A stretch of DNA of 64,000 nucleotides, taken from positions 11,396,514 through 11,460,513 of the forward strand of contig WMCF01000012.1 of NCBI GenBank assembly GCA_009792885.1. The letters run 5' to 3'. Positions 50,374 through 62,501 of this stretch are shown here, piece after piece (the first letter of the stretch is position 1; the number at the start of each line of letters is the position of its first letter). Made by a program: the position numbers and the translations under genes. Origin of the DNA: Eremophila alpestris peregrina. Lineage: Eukaryota > Chordata > Aves > Passeriformes > Alaudidae. A model generated the notes under the pieces. The model searched no databases. It was not told where the DNA came from and saw nothing but the letters and a program-made list of their open reading frames with translations.

Positions 50374-50993
50374 ATAGAAAGAACATACCACCAATAATTA
50401 TGTCAGTCCTTCTTCAAATTTCATTCTTCTGTCATTTTCAAGCTCCTTTTTGATTCTTAATATTGATAACAATGAGCCCCTAATTACGTTTGAAACATAT
50501 TTTAATATATTCTACAGTTTTCTTTCCATTTATTTTGCATAATTTTCTTTACATTCTTCTGCATAATCTTATTTTCCTTTTCCATAATAACTTTATAAGT
50601 CACTTTTAAAAATATTATACATAAAGTGGTCAGTTAGTATGGCTTTGTTGAGTTTGGTCTGAATAGACAAAAATAAGAGAAAAAAACCATCATCACAGTG
50701 CACCATCAACATGCATTTTTATTAATTTGTAATATTATACAGTTTATTTAGGCTTTTTTTCCCTTTCTTCTTGAGCACCATCTGCAGTATTTCAACCATG
50801 TAAAATGCTGTTTAATGCCACAGGGAGACTTATATAATTTGTGTCAAGTTTCCCTGAGAGTAGTACAAATGGTTTGTTATGACACATTTGATCAGCTTCT
50901 ACTATCTCATAAGACTAACATCAAACACAGTAAAAAAAAATTCTAGTCTTCTTATAATTTCAATGAATTTGAATGAAAAGACTTCTGATGTAA
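50374..50993. other. Unique AT-rich DNA, no gene seen
   Basis: T-rich segment with no recognised feature. Confidence 0.5.
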
Positions 50994-51145
50994 AAAACCA
51001 AACCAAACCAACAAAAAAAAAAACTCTCCAAAAAGGAAAAACAATTTTATAAAACCCTTCATACAACAAACACACCCACCCAAAACAAAAAACAAAACAA
51101 AACAAAACAAAAACCCAATAAAACCCAAAAAGCCCAACATAAACC
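50994..51145. repeat. A/C-rich low-complexity tract
   Basis: Composed of AAACC, AAAAC and CAAAA units (for example 'aaccaaaccaaaccaac' and 'acaaaacaaaacaaaac'). The 130-codon minus-strand frame at 50902-51294 is its phenylalanine/glycine-rich translation and not a gene. Confidence 0.88.
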
Positions 51146-54093
51146 TGACAAAATTCATAAGCAAAATAACCCACTTTCGGGCTCACATATCTGCAGAAAA
51201 AACTGAATACTGAGTAAATCAGTTGACACTGAAAGATTGTCTGCCTCTGGGAGCTACTACAAAATAAGCTAGAATGTGAACTTATTGGATACAAGCTGCT
51301 CAGTATTGACTTCTCAAGCAGAATTTTCCTTACAGCAGTTAATCAGACTATGTTAGAATTACCCATCTCTGCAATCAACATGCTTGCCTCTCTTTTACAA
51401 TAAATAAGCTTTTGTGAACTATCTTGCAGTTTTTGAAAGATGCTCCAAATCATTTGGAGCATTCCTGGGAATAAGCTGACAGACACTGATGTGGCATGTG
51501 CTACTGGGGGTTTTTGCATCTGCAAAAGACATTGCTTTTCATTAATTTTTTCTTATCTCTTGAGAGACGCCAGCTCTGAAGAAAATATTTCTATCACTTT
51601 AGACAAGATAACCTGACATATTCTGTATCACCTTTGCACTATCAATAGCAGGCCATGACATTACCTTCTAAACAGCCAGTGTTCTGCACCATATTATGGT
51701 GGAACTACAGACAAATGTATGTTATCTAGAAATGGAAGAAATTAAACTCTTCTGGATTAAATAGAGAGCTGGGAAAATAATTAATTACAAAAAGTCTCCA
51801 GTGGCAAAACTAAGTGATTAGCACGGTGCATTTCTCAAAGACAAGCAAAAGATGATCTACCCAAAAAGACTCTTTTAAAGGTTATATATATTATTTAATA
51901 GATTTGTTAAAGTTCTGCTTCATGCTTATGAGTATTATGCTTAGTTGGCAAGAGTTTCTCATGCTTTTGGTATTGAAAAAATGTCTAGAACAGAGCCCAC
52001 AATATTTTCTAATGCAATACATAATGCAATGTTGAAAAGGTAATATTTTTATTATTTTCTTGCTTTTGGGGGGTTATTTTTGAAGTTCATCCTTCAGCTG
52101 AACCTAAGAATGACCAAAAACTTTCTCTTGCGTTGACAAAATATTACCCTGTACTTTCAAGAATAGAATTTTTTTAACTCAAATCTTAAAGACTAAGCTT
52201 TTCACTGAGATGTAGAGTTAATTTAAGCTGCTGCTTTCATCTGTATTGTTTGATGATATGCATTACATGTTTTAGGTGTTTTCCAGTGTGTTAGGTGTTT
52301 TTCCAACACACAGAAGATATTAAGCATTTTCTTTTATGAAACTCACTGAATTTGGTAAGCCATCTAAAGACTGACAAATAACAACTGTGATTCTCAAGCT
52401 AGCACAAGTTCCCCAGGTCCTATAGGTTCACTGTACAATACAGTTTTAGAAATGCATCATGAAAATGGCATAAATGTGTATTCAAATCCTACCATCTCAC
52501 TTCTTCATTACAGATTTAAACATTAAATAATTAACTAATATATCAGAAAGCTGGGCAACAAATACTTTTGCTGATAACCTAGAAATATATGCATATTGAT
52601 AAGATGAGAAACTCTTGAAAGTTTTGGTGTAAATTCATAGAAAATGAGTAAGAGAGGGAACAACTGTTTTTAATCACTTAGGGTTCACTCTTGAGCATGA
52701 TTTCTTCCATTTCAAGCCAAGTAGGAGATTTTATTCTCACATTCTTCAGCTTAGTAATCATCCTATATTGAGTTACGTGTTCATGTCCCAATTTCTCCAT
52801 CAGATAAACTGTTCTGGAGAGCTTCTTCCCAGCATGTACTTTTAAAAATAATATGCTCCCATGGAAGATTTCAAATTTCACGATTCACAAATTCACTCTA
52901 CAATTCACCTAACCATAGATAAAAAACATGGCTTACATTTTCTGAAAGTACTAGTTATAAAATTCCACATAAGCTAAGAATTGACCAAATCAGCTTGCAT
53001 ATTCTTTTTTGAGAATAAGGTAAATGCTTTCCAGTTTATCTCATATGGCTTTATTCTTCTCCCTGTAGTTAGAATTGCACCCTGCAGCTATAAATGCACA
53101 GAGGATTTCAAAACCGCTATCTCACAGGATGAGAGCATTCTGATAAAAAAGTAACATTAAATAAATATTAGAGAGCCATTATGAACTGATTTTTTAAAAA
53201 AAGTGAAAAATTCTTTCTGCATACATTACATCAAGTTTGTCTGAAAATCCAGTAGGACAGCATTTAAAGATTCTTTTGTGTTTTGTTTTTCATTTACGAT
53301 CTAAAATTCCTAAAAACAGTTATTTCAAGAGAAATGTTTCTGCTGCCATGAAATAGTTGTTTTCATAGAATACAGCTGTTGAATGTAGTGTAACTACATT
53401 CATGCTGTGCAGGGTCACTTACATATTTAAATACATAGATTTTTATTTAAAATCAAAACAGTAACCCAATTTTAACTTTGACCAAGAGTTTATGATTTAC
53501 ATCCATCCCAAATATTATATTAATTGACCTAATAGTGTATAACTTTTGAATTCAAACACCACCACACAGCTTTGGGTTTTGTTTTAATGTACTAAATCTT
53601 TCATCTGATAAAATGGAGGGCAAGTTTTCATCGATGTCACCTGTGTTTCCAACTGCAAGTTAAGTGATATATCTTTTACTTAGTTTGTATTAAACTATTT
53701 TTGCAAAGGCAAGAAGAATGCCCCAGTGACAATGTGTTGCAGTTAAAACACATCTGTGTCTGCTTTGCTGGAATTCATAGCACATCAGTCAAGAAAAATG
53801 ATCTCTCGTCCAAGAGGGAGAGAAAAGAAAAGGAAATGTGTCCTAATGGTAACATCTAAAATTACAAAATACAGACAAAGTTCTAAAAAACTTGCTATTA
53901 AAACAAAATTAAAAGACAAAGGATACACATTCTGGAGCCCTGTTATGCACTAATCTGTGCTATTTCATTAAAAGCATGCTTATCATGACCCCTAATGACG
54001 ACTTTCAAGAAAGTATGAGATATGTCTTCTCAATTCTTATTCCTTTCCATTGAGTAGAACTCAGTTCTCACTGTTACAGCTGATTTTCTGTTT
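51146..54093. other. Unique AT-rich DNA, no confirmed gene
   Basis: No repeat family recognised. The minus-strand frame 52678-52881 (67 codons, ending TAA) has a protein-like mix of charged and aliphatic residues and is mentioned as a weak coding candidate. The lysine/arginine-rich plus-strand frame at 53756-53953 is probably chance. Confidence 0.4.
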
Positions 54094-54181
54094 TGTTTCA
54101 TTATGGTTTGGTTTGGCTTGATTGGTTGGTTGCTTAGTTGGTTTCTTAGTTGGTTGCTTGGTTGGTTGCTTGGTTTTTTGC
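54094..54181. repeat. TTGG-type simple repeat
   Basis: Imperfect TTGG/TTGC/TTAG tetranucleotide array ('gattggttggttgcttag' and related), about 85 bp, strand-asymmetric. Confidence 0.9.
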
Positions 54182-57087
54182 CTACAGAGATTCTGCTTTA
54201 ATTTTTTTTTCCTTAAGTCTAATATTAGAGTTAATGGCATGTATTCCTTTCCATCTTATTTAATGAATTATGAGTCTTTTCTTTTGTGGGCATAAAATTT
54301 TCCCTCTTCATTTTTTTCATAAATAATATTTTTAATATTCCATATATTTAAGTCAGGGCAAAATAAAACATATTCAATGAAATGTGATAAAATATTATTT
54401 ATGACAGAAACAGAAAATTTGAAAATTTATTTCAATAGAGACAATTACTGGCCACATCCTGAAAATTTTTTGCTACTCGTGAAGAATCTTGAATTATATG
54501 GGAGGACAGCTGAACAGGGTACATGAAATTCAGGTTTCTATTTTGACCTGTCTGTGACAATAGGTTTACAAGGATTTAAGTAGCTAAGCCAACTTATGGA
54601 CTCTTGGAATAAGTAACAGTATAATTATTTCTAGCAGCTATTGAACTTCGATTAAACTGAATTTCTCTAATAAGTTTACCTTTTACTTATTTTTAGCATT
54701 ATTGCCCATTAAAGAACACCTTCAAATACAATTACTGTGACATTTCCTGTTTTAGAAACATCCTTTTACATGCATTAAGTCTGACATTTACTACCTGAAT
54801 AAATCAAGGACATCAAGGACAATAAAAAGTCCAGTAATGTATCTGTGGCACCACAGAACTCAGCATGGGCTTCAAAACCTTGGAAACTGACAAAATATTC
54901 AGTAGAGAGCCAAAGACAATCTCTTTGCTGCAGCAGCACTCCTGTTAGAAGAATTCAAGACTAATTCTCCAGACTGTGTGACTGTAATGGTTGACCAGAT
55001 GTATAAAGGACAAAGTTGCTGATCTCAAGACCAGCCTCTGAATGTCCTCATCAGTCAGTTGCAGAACCATGGATTTGTGCTTTAATCTGGAGAGAAAGAC
55101 ATACTCTTAAACTTTCGTCAGTGACTTAATCAGGGAATCTGAGATGCTTCCCATCCTGCAACACTTTAAGCCCTAACCCTGAAAGGCCTTGGAAATTGGT
55201 CTTTCCACCAAAGCAGTGAATTTTTGTTCAGTTAAGACGATTACACTTGTAGGAAAATAACCATGGCAGCTTTGATCCTAACTGAAAGCAGATGATTTAG
55301 GTATTTCTATGGTTATTAAGCATTTCTGTACTTTCTATTGTAAATATTCTATCTCCAGAAAATTCCATTAACATTGCATTGGATGAGAAATTGGAGCAAA
55401 TGGAGCATAAGTGTTTGAGTTACAAAATAAACCATACAGATTTTAGCAAACACTTAACATTGTTCTCCTCATCCTACAGATTGCAGAGAATTCTCAAAAG
55501 TATAAATAAAATTTCTTGACACATCAGCCAAGTTAATGGTAGTTGGGTAGCAGACTGAATTACGAAAAGGTGATTGGAAAAAAAAAACGCATGAAATCTC
55601 AGGCTGAAGAATATCTATTCTGGAAAACTAATTCAATAAGAAATGTGTATTCATCACCCCTCAATCAATGCTGCATCCAATACAGTGCCAAATCCCATAT
55701 TATCACATTCCATGAATTAATTCAGTTCTTCAAAAAAACTTGTACTACATTTGTGACAAAACACTTTTCAAAGAACTTTGTGATATGAATTACACAGGCA
55801 ACTACATGATACTCTTTCACTGCACTCTTATCTGTGTCAACTACTGAGAAATAGAGGAACTCATAAGGAGTGAGTTGTCATAAGAAATTAATATTTTGTG
55901 CTGACATTACACATGAACATCTGCCAACTTCTGAGAGGACTCAATGTCATATTAAGAACAAAAATAACTCAAAGTATCAAGACCAGATAAAAAAAAAGAG
56001 GAAGAAGAAAAAAACTTGAAAAGACTACATTACAAATTTATTTTAAAAGTAAGGTGATATTTTTTGTAAGACAAGCTATCTTTTATATATAAAAGTTATA
56101 TTTTTTTTCTTTAAAAAGTATTAAATTAAATATTTTTAAATGATCAGTGTTTTTCTCTGACATTTATTTTACAAGGTAAGAGCACATGAATACCAAAATC
56201 CATGAATTTGTCAGCTGTCATTAGCTAGAGCAATCAGTCATGTTTATTAATACTAGATTTTCTCATCTGAAAAGACAGACATGGACCAAGAGGTATTGAC
56301 CAATATTGGTAAAATATCCTCTCAGGGTCTACATCCCTGGACAAAATTTTTATCCAGCGCTATGGATAGTCTTGCTGCAGAGAAGTTTTAGGATGTCAGA
56401 CAAAAAAAGAAGTGCGCAGATTCTGTTTGTGTGGACACACCAGTATGGGCCAGAGCCAAAGAGGCAGAGACACAAGTGCTGAATTTTGCACCGTGTTAGA
56501 ACCTTTCCTTTGCAGAAGCAGAAATCTTTGCCTTGAACACATTTCATTCCACTCGTCACAAGGCAATGGGATCAAGTCAGAAAAAAATGGATGGAAAGGT
56601 AAAAGTTACCAACTTATTAGTAGGTGGGGAGGGCTTTTGACCAGCATTACTTTTTCCCCTTCCAGACAAGAAACACACTGACTATTTCTGGATGCATGAT
56701 TTAGATTTTTTTCAATGCCTCAGTGTGCCTGGTGATATCAAAGTTTTACTTCTGCAACTGGATGTCTTTTCTTGCTGTTATCCTTTCATGGTATCTGAGT
56801 AAATGAAATCTGCTCCCCTTTGTGGAAATATGTTAAGGAGTTTCACTACAGATACTAAATAAGTATACACAGACTACTTGGCAGTGAATACCATTTCAAC
56901 TTACTATCTGTGCTGCTTGTGATACAGCTTCCAGCTAATGGACCACAAAAGCTAATTTCTTTAAGAACCCCTAAGGAAGTACAAGACTTAGAAACTGATG
57001 ATGTATTTTCAGAAGTAAAAAAAAGAATAAGGAGAAATTTAGACTGTTTTCATGCACATTGGATATTACATACATTACATACACCAC
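54182..57087. other. Unique AT-rich DNA, no gene seen
   Basis: No interspersed repeat recognised. Just before the LTR, the plus-strand frame within 56910-57095 follows a pyrimidine-rich stretch ending in 'tgatacag' and reads as a hydrophilic, charged peptide. Without a donor or homology I do not call it an exon. Confidence 0.45.
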
Positions 57088-57858
57088 TGTTATAGGTTTG
57101 CAGCTCACTCTTAGGGGTCTTTTTATTTTTCTTTGACATTTCAGTCTCAACTTCTATTTGCTTTCTCTCTTACTACTATCTAAAGGGAAAATCAGTCTAA
57201 AAAGATTCCTTTCTGCTTAAGAAAGGGTTAAAAGTTTTTTTCACTGTTTTTTCACTTTCTTATCTCTTTGCTCTCTTTCTTGCTGGTAAGCTTCTAATCT
57301 GTCTGCTGCTAGGCTCTTCTTCCCTGCTGCTCCCGCTGCTCTCTAAGGTCTTCCTTGGGTGGGGGGGCCCGGAGGGGCCGGGGGCCTCGGAGGGGGGGGG
57401 GGGGGGGGGGGGAAGGGGGAAAAGGCCGTGCCCCCCCCCCCCGGTTCCCATGCCTCGAGCCTCTCCTCTTCTCCTGCCGTCTCGGCCTTGCTCCTTCCCC
57501 GCCCCCACTCCATGGGTGCTGCCACAGCTGCCGCTCGCTTTTTTCCACCCCCTTCTTCTCTGCTGCTAACTGCTCCTTCCTTCTTGGGAGGGGGGGAAAG
57601 CGAAACTCCACCCTTCGCCTCTTCGGCTCTCTCCCCCTCCCACCCCTGGCCTCATTCTAGGGGCAAAGGGTGGGCGGGGAGAGTAATTTCTCACTAGATT
57701 ACTAGCTCAGGAACAAGGGAAGAAAGAGGCTTTTCTGGAAGTCCCCGGGGCTCTTAACCCCTTGGATTCTCAGGGGCGTGTCCATAACTTTTTTTTTCAT
57801 TTCCTTTAGGGCACTTCCCCTAAGGAAAAAAAAAACTCATCTCTCTCAAACTATGACA
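57088..57858 (-). mobile_element. CpG-rich solo LTR-like element with inverted termini
   Basis: The element begins TGTTATAG and ends CTATGACA, whose complement is TGTCATAG, so the termini are inverted repeats matching at 7 of 8 bases with the TG...CA ends of an LTR. The 5-bp flanks are accac (57083-57087) and accat (57859-57863), a 4/5 match suggesting a mutated target-site duplication. Length is 771 bp. An AATAAA-type signal on the minus strand (complement of 'tttttatttttc', near 57120-57130) close to the left end favours minus orientation. The interior (57355-57660) is very GC- and CpG-rich with GC-box-like strings. Open frames on both strands here (60-112 codons, proline/glycine-rich) are compositional. 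Confidence 0.68.
57392..57442. repeat. 21-G run and 12-C run
   Basis: A run of 21 G (57392-57412) is followed by a short purine/CG spacer and a run of 12 C (57431-57442). The two can pair as a hairpin or form G-quadruplex structures on opposite strands. Length calls in such runs are error-prone in sequencing. Confidence 0.85.
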
Positions 57859-58563
57859 ACCATCCTAAAACACTTAAGTGTTTTCTGACATGTTGTCTGA
57901 TGGATGCAAAAGTAGAGATAAAGAGTTTTAAATAAGGTCCCCAGATAATTTTTCTACTAATAGGAGGTTTAGCTCCCCAGAGAAGTCACTACTACTGTTG
58001 ACTTGGAAACCACTAACTTAGTTAAAAAAATACATTGTATGAAATGTGATACAGAAAAAAATACATTACAATAAAATTGCAATAGAAGAACTTCATGTAT
58101 GAATTCTATCAGTACTTTCTTTTTCTTTTCTTGTGATTCTCACTTTTTCACATAGTTTAGATGAGGGGTAGAGAAGTTATCTTCAGTATCTGTGGCCAAA
58201 ACAATGATTGAGATTTGCTAAAACTATAACCAGGTTTTGTCACTGACAGCCAACATTGCCTAATTTTCTTCTATTGCCTTGCTTCTTAATTCTTCAAAAT
58301 TCTCAAAGATGAGCATCAGTCCTTTTTTTAAAAAAATCACATGTATTTTGCTATAATTTGCTAGGCCTTTAAATGGGTTTTTTGAATTTTATGTTTTCAT
58401 AAAAATTGATAAATGGTAAAAATGTCTAAAAGTTTCAAATAAATTGGACCAGTATTTTTGGGAAGACACAGAAGTCCTGATCCCAAAACTTCAAAAACAT
58501 AATCAGTCCTGGAAACTGCTAATTAATTCTTATAAGAGTCAGCTAGCATTTGACTAGTGAACT
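57859..58563. other. Unique AT-rich DNA, no gene seen
   Basis: Nothing recognised. Confidence 0.5.
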
Positions 58564-58935
58564 TAGAATCATAGAGTCATTTAGGCTGGCAAAGATCCCT
58601 TTCATCACTGAGATCCCAGGATCATTGAGCTCAACCATAACCTGGTTGGGTTACCACCAAGCCCACCACTAAGCCACGCCCTAACTGCCACATCTATGGG
58701 TCATTTAAATAATTGCAGGGATGGGTACTCAATCACTCCCCTGGGCAGGTTATTCCAATGCTTGATAACCCTTGTGATGAAGAATTCTTTCCCAATGTAC
58801 AGTCTAAACCTTTCCTGGTGTGGCCATTTTCTTACAACTTATCCCTTGGTATTTGGGAGTAGAGACTACCTCTCACCTCGTTATGGCCTCCTTTCAGTTA
58901 CTTGTAGAAAAAGTATCTCTTCAGTCTTAGCTTCT
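58564..58935 (-). mobile_element. CR1 LINE 3' fragment, minus strand
   Basis: The plus strand reads 'tagaatcatagagtcattta', 'ggctggcaaagatccctttc', 'accaccaagcccaccactaa', 'gggatgggtactcaatcactcccctgg', 'ttccaatgcttgataaccc' and 'cagtctaaacctttcctgg', the reverse complement of a CR1 3' end and ORF2 C-terminus. About 370 bp. A short duplication-like extra segment occurs near 58600-58625 ('cactgagatcccaggatcattgagctc'). Confidence 0.92.
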
Positions 58936-61304
58936 AAAGGATATTAAAATTCTATTTTAAGCTTTCAAAATTATTTAAGTATAAATGATCATAAATAAAG
59001 CAGTTCTGATGTGATTATATGTGTAAAGGCACCCACATAATTCAGCAGTGGGATAAATATCAGGTCACTGCATGTCCTATAACTAATTGCACTGGATGTT
59101 GCATCTTCTCAGCAGAGATACTAGTTTTCCTTATAAAAGCCCTTATATATCTCTCTCTCTTTATACATATATAATTTTTCAAGAAATGCTTATTTAAGTA
59201 TTATATATTTACAAATATAAATGTAACATAAAAATAAGATGTGAAATATAACCAAGATGTTAGAGAAATTGAATACAAGATTCTTATGCATTGTTCTAAA
59301 AAAAATCATTGTGGAGAAATAAAGGTGAGGTTAGTTGTTTTCAGGAATAGTCGCTGATAAGATAAGTAAAATAGCTAATTAAGTAACTGACTAAACAAAA
59401 TTACATTATGTTGTGTTAAATAGGAAATAAATTGAAACTGCATGGATTTACTAGTTTGCTAAGAGTTTTCTTCTCTTTGTGTAGTGTAACCCTCAGCATT
59501 GTGCAAGACAATTACAAAGACAGTGCAAAGCCTATTCACCTTGACAAACAGCAAATAACTTCAAGTACAACTACTGATGGAAGCATTTTATAACAGTCAG
59601 CTAATTGCAGGTTATATTTAATGATTCCAGGAATAAAAAAGGTCAATAAACGGGGTAAAGGCTGATGATATTTAATAAGATTTTGCTAGGTTTGTTGTTC
59701 TTTTTCTTTTCTTTTTTTTTTTTTTTTAGATCTCTCAGTTGAATTTATGTTTTAAATGTGAATACTTGCGTTAAAATGTGAAAAATTCTCTCTAATGCAT
59801 AAAATAAGCAAATATAAAAATAATAGCTATTCAGAATTCACTTTATTCTATCTGAAAATAACTTGGAGACAGCAACTTTGTATATCTGATCATATCAAAA
59901 ATGTCCCCAGCAGGAAAGGTTGTGCCATCTCATGGGGACAAACTTCTTCACAGAGAAACAGTCAAGCAGTGTAAACCAGGCAAGTGGATGATGCTATCTG
60001 CAGCATGTAAAACTTTTATTGTTCCAAAATTTGTGCAAAATGTCTGATCACCACTAACATATGGCAAGTACCTACAAGCTCTGAGTTTCAGTGATTTTCT
60101 TCAATGCTTTTTTTGACTATGGAAACCATATTAAAAATTCATGAATTTTCATACATATTTATAAACATGTTATCTACTTCTCACAGTAATAAGTAAGACT
60201 ACATAGGTACAAATAAACTTTTCAGAACTTTCCTCTCTTCAGTCTTTTCCAAATTAAAAGATGACTGAAAACTCTAGTGTCAAGCTTAACAGAGTGCACC
60301 AATATGTACAGAGCATTTTATTGCTTAAATATACTAAGCTTTTCATTCATTGCAGACTGCACATTTGGTCTTTACACATGCTCAAGATGTTGAAGTCATA
60401 CCAGAAAAAAAGAAAAGTTTAGAGAGATCAAGGCTATAGCCTGTGCCAGCCCCTTCTCTTTGGGACTGCAGAGCTTCCTAGATATGTTATAAAACAGTGT
60501 AATCAGAAAACTATTACCAAACATTTGTATGGAGCTGACTGTGCCAAATTTATAGAGGATTATTTACATGATTTTTCTGGGTTCTTTCTTGTGAGAGACT
60601 TTCTTCCATATACATAAGAACAATGGTTATTACTGCAGTCCATTTCTGTGGTTGGCTATCATTTTAAGCAGATGCTATTTAGTGCTGAAACAGCTATTAA
60701 AGGCAGCCATGCATGTAAGTGTTTCTGTGGATCGATTAGCAAAAACTGCTCAGTCTACTGATGACTCCATGACCTTTACTGTGAGCTTTTTTCTCTTTTG
60801 CTTCTCTAACTAGTGTTTGGGCTTCTTTCTTGACTATGCCAAGAAATCCTAGAATTCACCAATTGGTTGAACTTGATATCTGCTACCTCACTTTCACTGA
60901 CAGAGTTTTACTGGTGCCTACACATTGTAGTACTTCCAGAAACTAAACAAAATAACTACAAAACAAGAAAAAAAGCAAAACAACAACAAAAACCAAACAG
61001 AGGCTGTATTTTCTTCTCATTCTACTGCAATACATGTATGAAAAGAAATGATAAAATCTCTGCACAAAACCATTTTTGGCTAAATAGGTTATAAAGTCAC
61101 ATGTGGTATCTTAGAGGGTTTCAAAATGCACCCATATTATCTAAAAGCATTTTATTTAAAGTGATATAACTTCAGAACAGAGCTACAACAGTAGCAGAAC
61201 AATACTACACTGGCAGTTTTTTATGTGTGAAGGGAGAGAATATAAAAAAGAGAATAATAACATGCTTTTGAATGTCCCACAACACATACAGACCCAGGGA
61301 ATCT
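58936..61304. other. Unique AT-rich DNA, no gene seen
   Basis: Contains a CT/AT microsatellite-like stretch at about 59148-59172, a T16 run near 59713 and an A/C-rich stretch near 60955-60998. The segment 59575-59690 has balanced complexity and could be conserved non-coding DNA. No exon recognised. Confidence 0.5.
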
Positions 61305-61686
61305 CTTTCTTTAGAACAGACCTTTAAGATCCATGGAATCCAACCATTAACCCAGCACTGCCAAGCACAGCAGTAAACCGTGCCCTTAATCACCACATCT
61401 ATGCCTCTTTGCAATATCTCTAGGGATGGCAACTCCCCTTCTTCCCTGGGCAGCCTTGACAACCCTCTTCATGAAAACATTTTTACTAGTATTCAATCTA
61501 AACCTCCCCTGATGCGATTTGAAGCCATTTTTACTCATGCTATAGCTTGTTGCTTGGGAGAGGAACCAAGGCTCCCCTCACTACAACCTCTTGTCAGGTA
61601 GCTGACTCCTTCAGCCCACTCTTCTCCATTTGAAACAATCCTAATTCTCACAGGACTTGTACTCCAGATTCTTCATCATCTTCATT
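61305..61686 (-). mobile_element. CR1 LINE 3' fragment, minus strand
   Basis: In reverse complement it matches the CR1 ORF2 C-terminal and 3' UTR order: 'gacctttaagatccatgg', 'ccattaacccagcactgcc', 'ccacatctatgcctcttt', 'gggatggcaactccccttc', 'caatctaaacctcccctg', 'ttgcttgggagaggaacc', 'caacctcttgtcaggtag'. The terminal ATTCTATG repeat is missing or eroded. About 380 bp, belonging to the same broad CR1 subfamily as the copy near 58.6 kb. Confidence 0.93.
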
Positions 61687-62501
61687 AAAGAAGGCTTTTT
61701 TCCATTCCATATATCAAATTCCCAGCAAAACCAGAGATGGTGTGTAAGCAATACAGAATAAGAAGGTCCTATTGCTTTCTCACTCTTACTTACAAGGCAC
61801 TGGAATTGTTATCCTGGGTGACTGCTGAATTGGTTTTTAATGAAAACAAGAAAAAAGAATGTGTAACATAACATAACATAAAAAAGCATAATAAAAAGGT
61901 TTATTTTATTATTCACAGCACAAAAATCTGTCTGGGTAGAAAGTTAATACAGTTTTCTTTAATTGAAGAAAATCTAGCAAAAGATACATCACAGATAAAA
62001 ATTAATAAAAAAATTCAATAATGGGGAAGCTACATGAGATCTTTATAATTCTTTTACTGTGATGTCAGGTTTTTTTGTTTTTTTTTTTTGGTGAAACAAT
62101 ATTTGTAATGGGAATATCATCTTGCTGTCACGAGAAAATAAAATTAACACAGTTTACAAAATAGACAAAATGTTAAACAAGAATGAAAAAAAATCACCCT
62201 AAATATTCATTTTCACTTTTTTGTCCTTCAAGATCTTTAATATTCTGTTAATATGTGTTAATTCTTAATTAGTTCTGTCAATGAATCTGTGTAAAACAAA
62301 ATATTAAATGCATGCTATCACATATTATTGGGTTGGGACCTCTGTCCTTCATTTTGTGATAAAATTTCAATATACTTGGTAAGATTTAACTCTGTATTTT
62401 CCTCTGTGACATGTTTATTTTTATGTTAATACAAGTAATGAAGCTTATTTTCTTGATGCTGCACTTAGAATGGCCATTCAATGAATCAGCACTTCATCTA
62501 G
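61687..62501. other. Unique AT-rich DNA, no gene seen
   Basis: A short (ACATA)-like duplication near 61865-61880 and T-rich runs near 62075; otherwise nothing recognised. Confidence 0.5.

Noticed and set aside
50902..51294. 130-codon minus-strand frame with apparent membrane segments
   Set aside because: Same cause: translation of the complement of an A/C-rich tract.
56910..57095. Hydrophilic plus-strand frame after a possible splice acceptor
   Set aside because: No donor, no homology recognised, and its end runs into the LTR at 57088; evidence is too thin for a call.
57260..57697. Several 60-112-codon Gly/Pro/Arg-rich frames on both strands
   Set aside because: They overlap in all frames inside a GC-rich, homopolymer-bearing LTR-like element, where stop codons are rare by composition.
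59148..59172. CT/AT microsatellite
   Set aside because: Too short and imperfect to list as a repeat of interest.
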